This document shows positions 33,940 through 41,866 of a DNA stretch of 64,000 nucleotides, piece after piece. The stretch covers positions 1 through 64,000 of the forward strand of contig MGTT01000022.1 of the NCBI GenBank assembly GCA_001799575.1, written 5' to 3'. The stretch is from Elusimicrobia bacterium GWA2_56_46 (GTDB taxonomy: Bacteria; Elusimicrobiota; Elusimicrobia; Elusimicrobiales; UBA9959). The number at the start of each line of letters is the position of its first letter. Positions within the stretch are counted from its first letter, which is position 1. Made by a program: the position numbers and the translations under genes. The notes beneath the pieces were generated by a model. The model did no database searches. It saw nothing but the letters and a program-made list of their open reading frames with translations, and was not told the DNA's origin.

Positions 33940-34757
33940 AGACGCCCTCCGTTTTTATTCAGAACCTGAAGTCCCGCGTGATAAATGTAATCCGCCAGCC
34001 GGAGCGCGGCATCCGGCACGCCTTTAAACCCCGGGAAACTTTGCACGTCCACGATATAGGGCTCGCCTTTGCTTACCACCACGTCCAGTCCGAAGACCTT
34101 GACGCCGAAAGCTTCCCCGCAGCGAAGGGCATAATTCCGCATGGACGGCGTGACCGTCAGCGGAGCGCCGAGCTTTTCCTCGTACGTCACGGCGGGCCAT
34201 TTACGCAGCACCCCGAACACCTGCCCGTCTATCACGTAAAGTTTATGATCCGGCCCGTCCGGCTTGCGGTAGCGCTGGGCGAAGACCGGACCGCGGCAGG
34301 CGGGAGACTGGACAAGTTCGCTCTCCTCATTCACTATCCTCACCCCTTCTCCGCCTTTCCCACGGTAAGGCTTGACGACCAGGGGCCCGTCCCTCAAAAG
34401 GGGGGCAAGCTGCCTGAGCTCCGCCGTCACATATGTTTCAGGCACGGGTAGCTGGGCGGCCTTAAGAACCCCGGTGGAGGCGATCTTATCCCGGAGGATA
34501 ACGGAGGCCGGGTAGGGGTTGAGGATCACGGCGCCCGCCGCGTGCAGAATGCCGGCAAGCCCTAAAGCCATCTCGCCGGTGTCCTTGAGCACATAAAGAT
34601 CGTGCGTGGGGCGGATCAGGCACAAATGGTTCAGCCGTTCTTCCGGGCAGATAATTTCCAGTTCTACGCCGTATTCCCCGAGCAGCCGCGCCACTTCCGG
34701 CATTACCAGGCTTTTGCGGTCCGCCGAGGCTCGCGGCATGATCATGCCTATTTTCAT
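33936..34757 (-). CDS. ATP-grasp ligase B (RimK-like)
   Basis: A 273-residue ATP-grasp enzyme with hinge LNPYPASVILRDKIAS, nucleotide-binding GPLVVKPYRGKGGEGVR and PVFAQRYRKPDG, and metal-site strands VFGLDVVV and IVDVQSFPGF. In this last motif the usual Asn metal ligand is Gln, which may alter activity. It overlaps ligase A upstream and the dehydrogenase downstream by 4 bases each. Closest in the window to ligase C. Confidence 0.83.
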   Translation of the reverse strand: MKIGMIMPRASADRKSLVMPEVARLLGEYGVELEIICPEERLNHLCLIRPTHDLYVLKDTGEMALGLAGILHAAGAVILNPYPASVILRDKIASTGVLKAAQLPVPETYVTAELRQLAPLLRDGPLVVKPYRGKGGEGVRIVNEESELVQSPACRGPVFAQRYRKPDGPDHKLYVIDGQVFGVLRKWPAVTYEEKLGAPLTVTPSMRNYALRCGEAFGVKVFGLDVVVSKGEPYIVDVQSFPGFKGVPDAALRLADYIYHAGLQVLNKNGGRL

Positions 34758-35611
34758 ATCTTCAAGCTTTTATCCCTTATCCTTAAACCCGTAAAATCCG
34801 TCTGAATTTTCCGGGTTACATATTCCGCCAGCCGCCGATCCGCTTCCGGTACTCCCGTATAATTGGGAAATTCGTTCACTTCTATGACGAATAGACCTTC
34901 CGGCGACTCTACGCAGTCCACGCCGTAGAGTTCCAGGCCGAACAGCCGCCCCAGGCGGCGGCCCAGTTCCTCCAGCTCTCTGGTCAACGGCACAAGTTCA
35001 ACTTTCGCCTCGCGGGCCATTCCGCCGTTGGCGGCAAGTCCGAACGGCGACGGCTTGCGCACCGCCCAAACCTCTTCCCCGATGCAATAAAGCTTAAGGT
35101 CACGGCCGTCATTGGCTATAAAACTCTGCGCCAGCGCGGCCGGCTCGGGCCACTCCGCCGACTTCATTTCCCCGGGGCTGTGAACAAGGAGAAGACCGCG
35201 GCTGTTGTCCCCGAAAACGGGTTTGAGGATCACCGGATAAAGCCGGAGCGGAATAATTTTAAAAAGTTCCGGGACGGGGCCCAGGAACGTCCGGGGCGTG
35301 GGCAGCCTGGCTTCGGCCAGGAGCACCGCCATATCGGCTTTATTGTGAACGGAGGCGATGGCGGAACGCGCGTTGATGGTACGCACTCCGCGCGCCTCCG
35401 CCCAGCCCAGCATAGAAAGAAGCTGGCAGCTCCGGCCGCGCGCCGCTATAAGATCAAGTTTTTCGGTCCACCGGCCGTCTTCCAGCGCGTACGCCGAGGC
35501 CTCCGGATCCAGGCAGACCGTTTCGTGGCCGGCTGCGCCCAGAGCCGAGATCAAACCGGCCGGCTGGGCCTGGGCAAGATACCGTTTTTCAACTAGAATT
35601 CCTATTCGCAT
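34754..35611 (-). CDS. ATP-grasp ligase A (RimK-like)
   Basis: First gene of the cluster, 285 residues. Features: YPVILKPVFGDNSRGL for nucleotide binding, ALAQSFIANDGRDLKLY, then LYGVDCVE and VIEVNEFPNY with intact acidic and Asn metal ligands. It is more divergent than B and C (hinge region NARSAIASVHNKAD). The final ~18 residues (RKIQTDFTGLRIRDKSLKI) are encoded by a palindrome and heptad repeat at 34767-34815, so the natural C-terminus has been replaced or extended by the repeat. Confidence 0.83.
   Translation of the reverse strand: MRIGILVEKRYLAQAQPAGLISALGAAGHETVCLDPEASAYALEDGRWTEKLDLIAARGRSCQLLSMLGWAEARGVRTINARSAIASVHNKADMAVLLAEARLPTPRTFLGPVPELFKIIPLRLYPVILKPVFGDNSRGLLLVHSPGEMKSAEWPEPAALAQSFIANDGRDLKLYCIGEEVWAVRKPSPFGLAANGGMAREAKVELVPLTRELEELGRRLGRLFGLELYGVDCVESPEGLFVIEVNEFPNYTGVPEADRRLAEYVTRKIQTDFTGLRIRDKSLKI
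34767..34815 (-). repeat. Palindrome plus heptad array inside a gene 3' end
   Basis: An imperfect 28-base palindrome (cccgtaaaatcc with gaattttccggg, 34788-34815), then about three AAGGATA-like heptads to 34767. It is translated in frame as the tail of ligase A and the start codon of ligase B follows directly. Confidence 0.75.
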
Positions 35612-35782
35612 AAAAATCAGAGTGCCGGATACGATCAGAAGATATAAGGAACCTCTTCCTTAAACCCTGAACCCCTATACACTATCTTCTATGTGGATTA
35701 TAGCCGGAAAGGACTTCCGGTGACTGAGGCTTTTGACCCTCTATCTCAAGGCAACAGGCCTAAGCGGCGTGGGCCTTTTGGA

Positions 35783-36487
35783 TCACAACCGTTTACAGTA
35801 TTTATTCAGCACGCGGGTTCGGACGCTTTCATAACTGATATTTTCGGTCATCAGCGCGGCATAGCCTATCCCGTCCTCGTACTTCAGCAGTTCCGCCATA
35901 AGCCGGTATTCCAGGTAGCGCTTGAGGAGATCGTTACGGTTCCATTCGCCGCAGATATCCGCCGAGTTCATATCACCGGTTTCCCGCGCGAGATGTTCCG
36001 CATAGCCGTCTTTCTTCCAATCCGCCGCGGCAAGATACTTCAACGCGCCCAGTTTATTCTTAACCTGGGCCTTTGCCAGTTCATGAACCATCACGCTTTC
36101 AAGGATACGCGGGGCGCCCCGCCCCGAGGGGTCGTAAGCGAGGTCTTTGCCGGGATCGGCCGAAGCGATGAACACTTTATTGCTGACGGGGTGCGCGCAG
36201 GAGTAACTTCTGCCGCAGAACGGCGCGAAGAACCTGTACTCCCCGTAACCGCCGGTCAGATAGATCTCCAGCTTCCGTCCCGGATCGAAAAATTCCTCCG
36301 CGGCGAGCGCGTCATAAACCCTCGCAAGAAGCTTATCCGTAAGCTCGTTCAGCGGTAACCTGGAATAAAGAGTGATGTTATTATAGCCGCGGCTGGCGCT
36401 GAAAAGAATCCCGGGATAAGAGGTTATCGCGCCATATGCCGCGAGGACAACCAGCGCAACATATAACAAAAGTCTTTTTACTGTCAT
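35783..36487 (-). CDS. Membrane-anchored degenerate zincin-like protein
   Basis: A 234-residue protein with an N-terminal membrane anchor or signal (LLLYVALVVLAAYGAI). Around residue ~135 it has MVHELAKAQVK and ~30 residues later KDGYAEHLARE. The spacing copies the gluzincin layout HExxH...E seen in the peptidase-MA protein at 29417-30535, but the second His is Lys. The zinc site is thus probably lost, suggesting a non-catalytic paralogue, or a different function. Two Cys (CGRSYSC) may pair. Function unknown. Confidence 0.65.
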   Translation of the reverse strand: MTVKRLLLYVALVVLAAYGAITSYPGILFSASRGYNNITLYSRLPLNELTDKLLARVYDALAAEEFFDPGRKLEIYLTGGYGEYRFFAPFCGRSYSCAHPVSNKVFIASADPGKDLAYDPSGRGAPRILESVMVHELAKAQVKNKLGALKYLAAADWKKDGYAEHLARETGDMNSADICGEWNRNDLLKRYLEYRLMAELLKYEDGIGYAALMTENISYESVRTRVLNKYCKRL

Positions 36488-36492
36488 AGTTC

Positions 36493-36534
36493 CCCCGCTC
36501 TACCCTAACCCCTCTACCCTATACCCTGCCTTCA
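36493..36534 (-). repeat. Heptad array after the CdaR-like stub gene
   Basis: About five 7-base units (AGGGTAG, AGGGTAT, AGGGGTT). The first unit holds the TGA stop of the stub gene; TAG recurs through the array. Confidence 0.8.
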
Positions 36535-36630
36535 GATGTTCCCCACCAGGAAATACCAGATGAGCAGGGCTATGATGAAGGCTATGAGTTTTATCTTCCA
36601 GTTTCTGGCGATAAGTTCGGGAATCTTCAT
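36532..36630 (-). CDS. 32-residue membrane stub resembling the CdaR N-terminus
   Basis: A tiny gene overlapping the stop of cdaA by 4 bases (ATGA). The product (PELIARNWKIKLIAFIIALL, then IWYFLVGNI) is one membrane helix preceded by a basic Asn-Trp-Lys segment. This is the pattern of the N-terminal anchor of CdaR/YbbR proteins, which sit downstream of cdaA and regulate it. The YbbR repeats are missing because the frame stops in a heptad array. It may be a functional mini-regulator of the cyclase or a remnant; the clean coupling favours a kept gene. Confidence 0.75.
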   Translation of the reverse strand: MKIPELIARNWKIKLIAFIIALLIWYFLVGNI

Positions 36631-37448
36631 ACGGGTTGGGCGGGCGGCTGGGTTTGGGCCGTCGGAGGGGACTGGGTCCGGGCGCCTTTTCTTAACAGCG
36701 TTTTCTCCGTTTTGGAGCGGTAGAGCTGGTAGAGCATGGTTTCAAGATCCTTAGGTTCCACGGCCTGCTGCAGTTTGCCGTTCCTGGAAACGGAGATCAG
36801 CCCGGTCTCCTCCGACACGGTCAGGATTATCGCGTCCGCGATCTCGCTCAGACCCAGCGCGGCGCGGTGGCGCATGCCGAGGATCTTGGACAGTTCCTGC
36901 TGTTCCGTAAGCGGCAGGATACACCCGGCGGCCACCAGACGGTTATTGGCGATGACAACGGCGCCGTCGTGCAGATGCGTGTTCGGATGGAAAACGGTCA
37001 AGAGCAGTTCTTTTGAGACCTCGCCGTTCACGCGGACGCCGGTCTCCACGATATCGCGCAGGCCCATGTCCTGCTCAAGCACTATCAGCATACCCGTTTT
37101 CTTTTCGGCGGCGTACCTTATGGCCTCCATAAGCTCGCCGATGAACCGGTACTCCTGCGAGATCAGGATGCGGCCCAGCGGGTTCGAACCGATATTTGCC
37201 AGCGCCACGCGGATCTCGGGCTGGAAAACCACTATCAGCAGAAAGATGCCGGCCAGCCAGAATTGCTGCAGCAGCCACACGGTGGCGGCCAGGCCGAAAA
37301 ACTTGGCCAGGGAGGTGATCACGGCAAGAACAAACACACCCCATACCACGTTCATGGCCCGGGTGTCCTTGATGAACAGGATGAGCCGGTACACGATGTA
37401 GTATACGGCGAGAATATCAAAAATATTTTTCAGGTAACTGAGATACAT
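36627..37448 (-). CDS. cdaA: Diadenylate cyclase
   Basis: A membrane-bound synthase of the second messenger cyclic di-AMP. Three N-terminal helices (~5-80) precede the DAC domain with its two catalytic motifs DGA (HDGAVVI) and RHR (RHRAALG). After ~240 a Pro/Gln/Thr-rich tail follows. I start at the ATG at 37448 (MYLSYLKNIFDILAVYYIVY, as in family members); a TTG at 37472 overlapping ftsH is possible. Neighbours: ftsH upstream, CdaR-like stub downstream. Confidence 0.92.
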   Translation of the reverse strand: MYLSYLKNIFDILAVYYIVYRLILFIKDTRAMNVVWGVFVLAVITSLAKFFGLAATVWLLQQFWLAGIFLLIVVFQPEIRVALANIGSNPLGRILISQEYRFIGELMEAIRYAAEKKTGMLIVLEQDMGLRDIVETGVRVNGEVSKELLLTVFHPNTHLHDGAVVIANNRLVAAGCILPLTEQQELSKILGMRHRAALGLSEIADAIILTVSEETGLISVSRNGKLQQAVEPKDLETMLYQLYRSKTEKTLLRKGARTQSPPTAQTQPPAQPV

Positions 37449-37461
37449 TTGAATCCAGCGG

Positions 37462-39285
37462 TCAATCACCAACCGCTTCTTTAGGCGTTTCGCCTTTCAT
37501 TATAGCGTCCATCTCGGACGCGTCGATCACTTCTTTCTCTATCAGCCTCGCCGCGATGGCGTCCAGCGATTTTTTATTGGCCGTAAGGATCTCTTTGGTT
37601 TTCACAAAGCATTCCTGCACTATCCGCTTGACCTCGTCGTCCACGTTCTTGGCGGTTTCGTTAGAGTAAGCCGGCTGGCGCATGATATCCCGGCCGAGGA
37701 ACACCTCGGATTCGTCTTTCTTCAGGGAAAGCGGGCCGATCTTCTCGCTCATGCCGAATTCCATGACCATCTTCTGGGCGTAGCTGCTGACCTTGGACAG
37801 GTCGTCGTGCGCGCCGGTGGTTATTTCGTTGAAAGTCAGCTCTTCGGCCGCACGGCCGCCCAGCAGGATGGAAAGCTTATTGAGAATCTCGGTTTTCGAG
37901 GTCAGATATTTATCCTCAAGCGGCAGCTGTAGGGTATACCCCAGGGCCGGGCCTCTGGGGATAATGGACACCCTGTGCACCGGGTCGGAGCCGGGCAGCA
38001 TTCTGGCGACCAGCGCGTGGCCGGCCTCGTGATAGGCCACGATCTTCTTTTCGCTCTCGGAGATGAGACGGGACTTGCGCTGGGGGCCGGCGATCATCTT
38101 TTCTATGGCTTCCTCTATATCTTTCTGCTCCACGGCTTTCCTGTCCTTCTTGGCGGCCATGATGGCGGCCTCATTGATGATATTGGCCAGATCCGCTCCC
38201 ACAAAACCGGGGGTGTGGCGGGCTATGATGTTCAGGTCGGTGTCCTTTCCCATCTTGACCTTAAGGGCGTGCACCTGGAGCACTTCCGTGCGCCCTTTGA
38301 TATCGGGAATGGGCACGTTGATGCGGCGGTCGAACCTGCCGGGCCTGAGAAGGGCCGGATCCAGGACGTCCGGACGGTTGGTGGCGCCGATGAGGATGAT
38401 GCCCTCATTAGCCTCGAAACCGTCGAGTTCCACCAGCATCTGGTTGAGCGTCTGCTCGCGCTCGTCGTGGCCGCCGCCTATGCCGGCGAAGCGGGCGCGC
38501 GCCACGGCATCCAGTTCGTCAACGAACACGATGGCGGGGGCGCTTTTCTTGGCGCGCTCGAAAAGGTCGCGCACGCGGGAAGCCCCGACACCCACGAACA
38601 TCTCCACGAATTCGGAGCCGGATGAAGTGAAGAACGGAACGTCGGCCTCGCCCGCTATGGCGCGGGCCAGCAGGGTCTTGCCGGTGCCGGGAGGGCCGTA
38701 CAGAAGCACGCCTTTCGGCAATTCTCCGCCCAGCAGCTTGTATTTTTTCGGATTTTTAAGATAGTCGACTATGTCTTTGAGCTCTTCCTTGGTCTCGTCG
38801 CAGCCGGCCACGTCCTTGAAAGTCACCTTCTGTTTCTTGAGATCCTGCTGCTTGGCGCGCGACTTCCCGAACGACATCGCCTGTTTGCCGCCCATCTGCG
38901 CCTGCCGGAAGAACAGGAACCACCACAGAAAAACAAAAACCGCTATCCAGCCCAGATTGATCACCAGGCTGGTGATCCAGCTTTTATCGGCCTCCCCGGA
39001 AAAACTTTTCACTCCGCTGGTTCCCATTTCCTCCACCAGTCTGTCGTCGTTCAGCGGAATGGTCCTGAAAGCGGCCGTTTTGTCTCCGTCCTTGTATTCG
39101 CCTTTTATGAGATCGGGGCGCACGGTAACCTTAAGCACCTCGCCGGCCTTGATCTTGGCCTTAAATTCGGAATAGGGGATCTCCTTTTCCTTGTCCAGGG
39201 TTTTGACATTCTGGTACACGGCTATGAAAAGCGTGAACGCCAGCGCCCAGAACAGCATTTGTTTTAAATTTTTCTTCAGGGGCAT
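37462..39285 (-). CDS. ftsH: ATP-dependent zinc metalloprotease FtsH
   Basis: A 607-residue inner-membrane AAA+ protease. Two N-terminal helices flank a periplasmic domain. Then come Walker A GPPGTGKT, the pore motif [10 protein letters not shown], second region of homology [19 protein letters not shown] and zinc motif HEAGH. It degrades membrane and regulatory proteins. Its start overlaps the end of hpt by 10 bases, the classic hpt-ftsH order. Confidence 0.97.
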   Translation of the reverse strand: MPLKKNLKQMLFWALAFTLFIAVYQNVKTLDKEKEIPYSEFKAKIKAGEVLKVTVRPDLIKGEYKDGDKTAAFRTIPLNDDRLVEEMGTSGVKSFSGEADKSWITSLVINLGWIAVFVFLWWFLFFRQAQMGGKQAMSFGKSRAKQQDLKKQKVTFKDVAGCDETKEELKDIVDYLKNPKKYKLLGGELPKGVLLYGPPGTGKTLLARAIAGEADVPFFTSSGSEFVEMFVGVGASRVRDLFERAKKSAPAIVFVDELDAVARARFAGIGGGHDEREQTLNQMLVELDGFEANEGIILIGATNRPDVLDPALLRPGRFDRRINVPIPDIKGRTEVLQVHALKVKMGKDTDLNIIARHTPGFVGADLANIINEAAIMAAKKDRKAVEQKDIEEAIEKMIAGPQRKSRLISESEKKIVAYHEAGHALVARMLPGSDPVHRVSIIPRGPALGYTLQLPLEDKYLTSKTEILNKLSILLGGRAAEELTFNEITTGAHDDLSKVSSYAQKMVMEFGMSEKIGPLSLKKDESEVFLGRDIMRQPAYSNETAKNVDDEVKRIVQECFVKTKEILTANKKSLDAIAARLIEKEVIDASEMDAIMKGETPKEAVGD

Positions 39286-39830
39286 GATTTTTTTCCTTTG
39301 GCTATGGCCGATTCTTTCAGCACGCCGATATAGGGCAGATTCCTGTAAAGCTCGTTATAATCCAGGCCGTAGCCCACCACGAACTTTTCCGGAATGCCGA
39401 AACCGACGTATTTTATCGGCACCTTGGTCTTGCGGCAGCTGGGCTTATCCAGCAAGGTACAGATCTCAAGCGAGCGGGGCTGCCTGGTGCTGAGGTTTTT
39501 CAGCAGATAGCTCATGGTAAGGCCGGAATCCACAATGTCCTCCACTATGAGGACGTCCCTGCCTTCGATGTTCTGCTTCAGGTCTAGGATGGTGCGCACC
39601 ACGCCGGTGGACTGGACGCCGGAATAGGAGGTGACCATCATGAAATCCACGTTGGTTTCGATCTCCATCCGCTTCAGGAGGTCGGAAAGAAAAAGCACGC
39701 AGCCTTTCAGGACCCCGACGAGCGTTACACAGCGGCCTTTATAGTCCAGCGAAACCTGGGCGGCCAGCGCCCTGACGCGCGCCTGCAGCGCTTCCTCGGT
39801 GATCAATATTTCCCGCAGATCCTGATGCAT
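39276..39830 (-). CDS. hpt: Hypoxanthine phosphoribosyltransferase
   Basis: A 184-residue purine-salvage enzyme that converts hypoxanthine or guanine and PRPP to IMP or GMP. The PRPP loop is VLIVEDIVDSGLT; the flexible-loop region (MMVTSYSG) and C-terminal YVGFGIPEKFVVGYGLDYNE are typical. Upstream and overlapping with ftsH. Confidence 0.95.
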   Translation of the reverse strand: MHQDLREILITEEALQARVRALAAQVSLDYKGRCVTLVGVLKGCVLFLSDLLKRMEIETNVDFMMVTSYSGVQSTGVVRTILDLKQNIEGRDVLIVEDIVDSGLTMSYLLKNLSTRQPRSLEICTLLDKPSCRKTKVPIKYVGFGIPEKFVVGYGLDYNELYRNLPYIGVLKESAIAKGKKSCP

Positions 39831-39886
39831 AAGCGTATATTTTAGGTTTTTTAGAGCGCAGTTTCCATAGCTAAAAAGGATGTTCC

Positions 39887-39948
39887 GCCCTTTAGCCTTT
39901 ATCCCTCATCCTTTGTCCTTCCCGGAAAATTTGGTTAAATTTTCCGGG
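39887..39948 (-). repeat. Palindrome plus heptad array after the 39949 gene
   Basis: A perfect 12-bp palindrome arm (cccggaaaattt and complement, 4-base loop, 39921-39948) starts right after the TAA stop. About five heptads follow (AAGGACA, AAGGATG, AGGGATA, AAGGCTA). It shares its core with the palindromes at 42623-42648 and 54309-54335. Confidence 0.85.
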
Positions 39949-40254
39949 TTAATCCAGATCCATCGGGTTTATGGGCCTTGAGGTGTCGCCGGAATCCTTG
40001 ATACGCTTTTTTTCCTTTTCAAAGCTGTCCAGGAGCTCTTTTTTCTTCCGCTCCATGTCGCCCTGCGCTTTGGAGAAATAGTCGTCCAGCCTGGCTTTAT
40101 CCCCTTTTATTTTTTTAAGCGCGTCCGCCATCTGGTCGGAACCTTCCTTCACCAGGGGTTTCTCCCAGTGCCGCAGGACCCGCCCGGTCTTTTTTTCCAC
40201 CTCAATGCGCGCCTTGCACATAGGGCAGTCTATCAGAAATGTTTCGTCGGACAT
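39949..40254 (-). CDS. Small coiled-coil protein with a single CxxC zinc-ribbon half
   Basis: A 101-residue cytoplasmic protein that begins with CPMC (residues 10-13) and continues as a highly charged helix (KGDKARLDDYFSKAQ, ERKKKELLDSFEKEKKRI). One Cys pair could form a shared zinc site in a dimer. Ribosome site GGAGA precedes the ATG. No family recognised. Confidence 0.7.
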   Translation of the reverse strand: MSDETFLIDCPMCKARIEVEKKTGRVLRHWEKPLVKEGSDQMADALKKIKGDKARLDDYFSKAQGDMERKKKELLDSFEKEKKRIKDSGDTSRPINPMDLD

Positions 40255-40261
40255 AGATTCT

Positions 40262-40370
40262 CCATTGTTGAGGGTTGGAAGGTTAGACGCTTAGAGGGTT
40301 AGAAGAAGGAATTCTTTGTCCGGCAAACCTTCCAACCCTCTAACCATCGTCGTTCCCCAAACCCTCTACC
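40262..40370 (-). repeat. Inverted heptad-like repeats between queE and the small coiled-coil gene
   Basis: Starting at the TAG stop of queE, the coding strand reads AGGGTTTGGGGAACGACGA, then GGTTAGAGGGTTGGAAGGTT. An inverted copy follows at about 40265-40310. The block GGGAACGACGA recurs after rpsN (63350-63366). No gene is present. Confidence 0.65.
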
Positions 40371-41084
40371 CTATTTTATTCCCCACAGTTTATGCATCTG
40401 CGGCAGTATCCTTACATTTTCGAGCCTCAGCGCCGCCAGTTTATAGAAAAAGTCTGTTTTTTTATCCGACGGGGGTCGCACGCCGCCTTTCGGCGTCGCC
40501 GGCTGAATAAAAAAAGGAATAGCCTTGCGGGCTTTTGCCGAAATATTCACGGCCTTTCTTAAGTCTACGACTGAAGTTTTCGAGGTAACCACGATCTTCA
40601 CGAAAGTTTTTTCCGGCGCCACGGCAAGGAATTTAGCGTGCTCGCCCCAGAACGCCTTTCCTCTAGTGGAGGAAGGCAGCTTTATATCCATAGCTATAAC
40701 ATCGGATATACCTTTAAGCCCCGCCAATTCGCGATAAAGCGTGCCGTTGGTTTCCAGGTGCACCGCCAGCCCCGCCTTTTTTAAGGCCGGGGCCAGGGCT
40801 TTGATAAATTCGCGGTTTAAAAGAGGTTCCCCCCCTGTCAGAGAGACCGCTCTGGCCCGGCTTCCCCGCGCAAGTTTAATTACTTCCGCAGCCACGGAAG
40901 AAACCGTCCTTTCGCAAAAAGGTGCCAGGCACCTTTTTGGGCGCCTTTTTGCGGCGGCGGGTTCGTCGCAATAGGCGCAGGCCAGATTGCAGCCGGCAAA
41001 CCGGACAAAGACCTGTTTCTGCCCGCAATAAAGGCCCTCGCCCTGGATGGAAACAAAGATTTCCGATATTTCAGCGGTAATCAT
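40371..41084 (-). CDS. queE: 7-carboxy-7-deazaguanine synthase (radical SAM)
   Basis: Catalyses ring contraction of carboxy-tetrahydropterin to 7-carboxy-7-deazaguanine in queuosine/PreQ0 synthesis. The radical-SAM cluster motif is CNLACAYC, with SIQGEGLYCGQKQVFVRFAG upstream, TGGEPLL and ETNGT downstream. Residues ~42-60 (KRRPKRCLAPFCER) come from an inserted palindromic repeat, in frame. It is 237 residues, slightly longer than many relatives. Together with queC it forms a deazaguanine unit; queD and queF are not here. Confidence 0.92.
   Translation of the reverse strand: MITAEISEIFVSIQGEGLYCGQKQVFVRFAGCNLACAYCDEPAAAKRRPKRCLAPFCERTVSSVAAEVIKLARGSRARAVSLTGGEPLLNREFIKALAPALKKAGLAVHLETNGTLYRELAGLKGISDVIAMDIKLPSSTRGKAFWGEHAKFLAVAPEKTFVKIVVTSKTSVVDLRKAVNISAKARKAIPFFIQPATPKGGVRPPSDKKTDFFYKLAALRLENVRILPQMHKLWGIK
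40914..40953. repeat. REP-like palindrome inserted in queE
   Basis: aaaaaggtgcc with ggcaccttttt around 40916-40938, flanked by a second arm ggcgcctttttgc. It is a compact palindromic unit in the coding region and keeps the reading frame. Palindromes with a GGTGCC/GGCACC core are a widespread REP type; this is from memory. Confidence 0.75.
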
Positions 41085-41098
41085 TTAAATCCTTGCCA

Positions 41099-41177
41099 TA
41101 CGCTTTAAGCCATAAGCCATAGGCAGAACAAGCACTGGGTTTTCTGCGTATGGCCTAAAGCTTACGGCCTATGGCGC
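41099..41177 (-). repeat. Heptad arrays at the end of queC and before queE
   Basis: Two opposing arrays. The last codons of queC (AIGRKL and TAG stop) are units GCCATAG, GCCGTAA, GCTTTAG. About 25 bases later come CTATGGC, TTATGGC, TTAAAGC, GTATGGC just before the queE ribosome site. The two can pair as a stem. Confidence 0.75.
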
Positions 41178-41865
41178 AGCTGGAACAGCCGCATATCGCC
41201 GGATCCGGGATCCCCGCGTCTTTAAAACCTTTTGCCCGCAGTTTACAGGAATCGCACCGCCCGCAGGGTACGGCGCCGCCGGCGTAGCAGGACCAGGAAT
41301 AGCGGAGCGGCGCGCCCAGCTTTACAGCCAGTTTTATGATCTCTTTTTTGCTCAGCCGTATAAGCGGCGTGAGCAGTTTTATCTTTTTACCGTAAACGCC
41401 GCGGCGCGTGCCGGCCCTGACCGCCTCTTCAAGCGCCCTGTAAAATCCGGGACGGCAATCCGGGTAACCGGAATAGTCCACAACATTGGGCCCCATGACC
41501 ACCGCCTGGGCGCCGATGGAATCGGCGAGCGAGACGCCTATGGAGGCGAACACCAGGTTCCTGCCCGGCACATAGGTGGAGGGAACCGCCCCTCCGGCGC
41601 CGATTTTTGAGATCCGGAGATCAGGCAGTTTTTTTTTGCGGTCCACCAGGGAACTCGCGGCCAGCCAGGGGAATTCCAGTTTTATCCCGTAGAGTTTCAC
41701 GCCCAAAGCCCGGGCGATCCGGCGGGCGCTGAGGTTCTCCTTTTTGTGGCGCTGGCCGTAATCGAAAGACACGGCCGAACAGGAATAGCCGCGATCCATA
41801 GCCCAGCAAAGGGCCGTGGTGGAATCGAGACCGCCGGAGAACAGAACTACCGCTTTCTTCTTCAT
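41155..41865 (-). CDS. queC: 7-cyano-7-deazaguanine synthase
   Basis: Converts 7-carboxy-7-deazaguanine to PreQ0 with ATP and ammonia. The PP-loop is FSGGLDSTT, with FDYGQRHKKE following. A zinc site near the end is CYAGGAVPCGRCDSC. At 236 residues the length is normal; the final AIGRKL is encoded by repeat units. Followed by queE. Confidence 0.95.
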   Translation of the reverse strand: MKKKAVVLFSGGLDSTTALCWAMDRGYSCSAVSFDYGQRHKKENLSARRIARALGVKLYGIKLEFPWLAASSLVDRKKKLPDLRISKIGAGGAVPSTYVPGRNLVFASIGVSLADSIGAQAVVMGPNVVDYSGYPDCRPGFYRALEEAVRAGTRRGVYGKKIKLLTPLIRLSKKEIIKLAVKLGAPLRYSWSCYAGGAVPCGRCDSCKLRAKGFKDAGIPDPAICGCSSCAIGRKL

Positions 41866-41866
41866 A

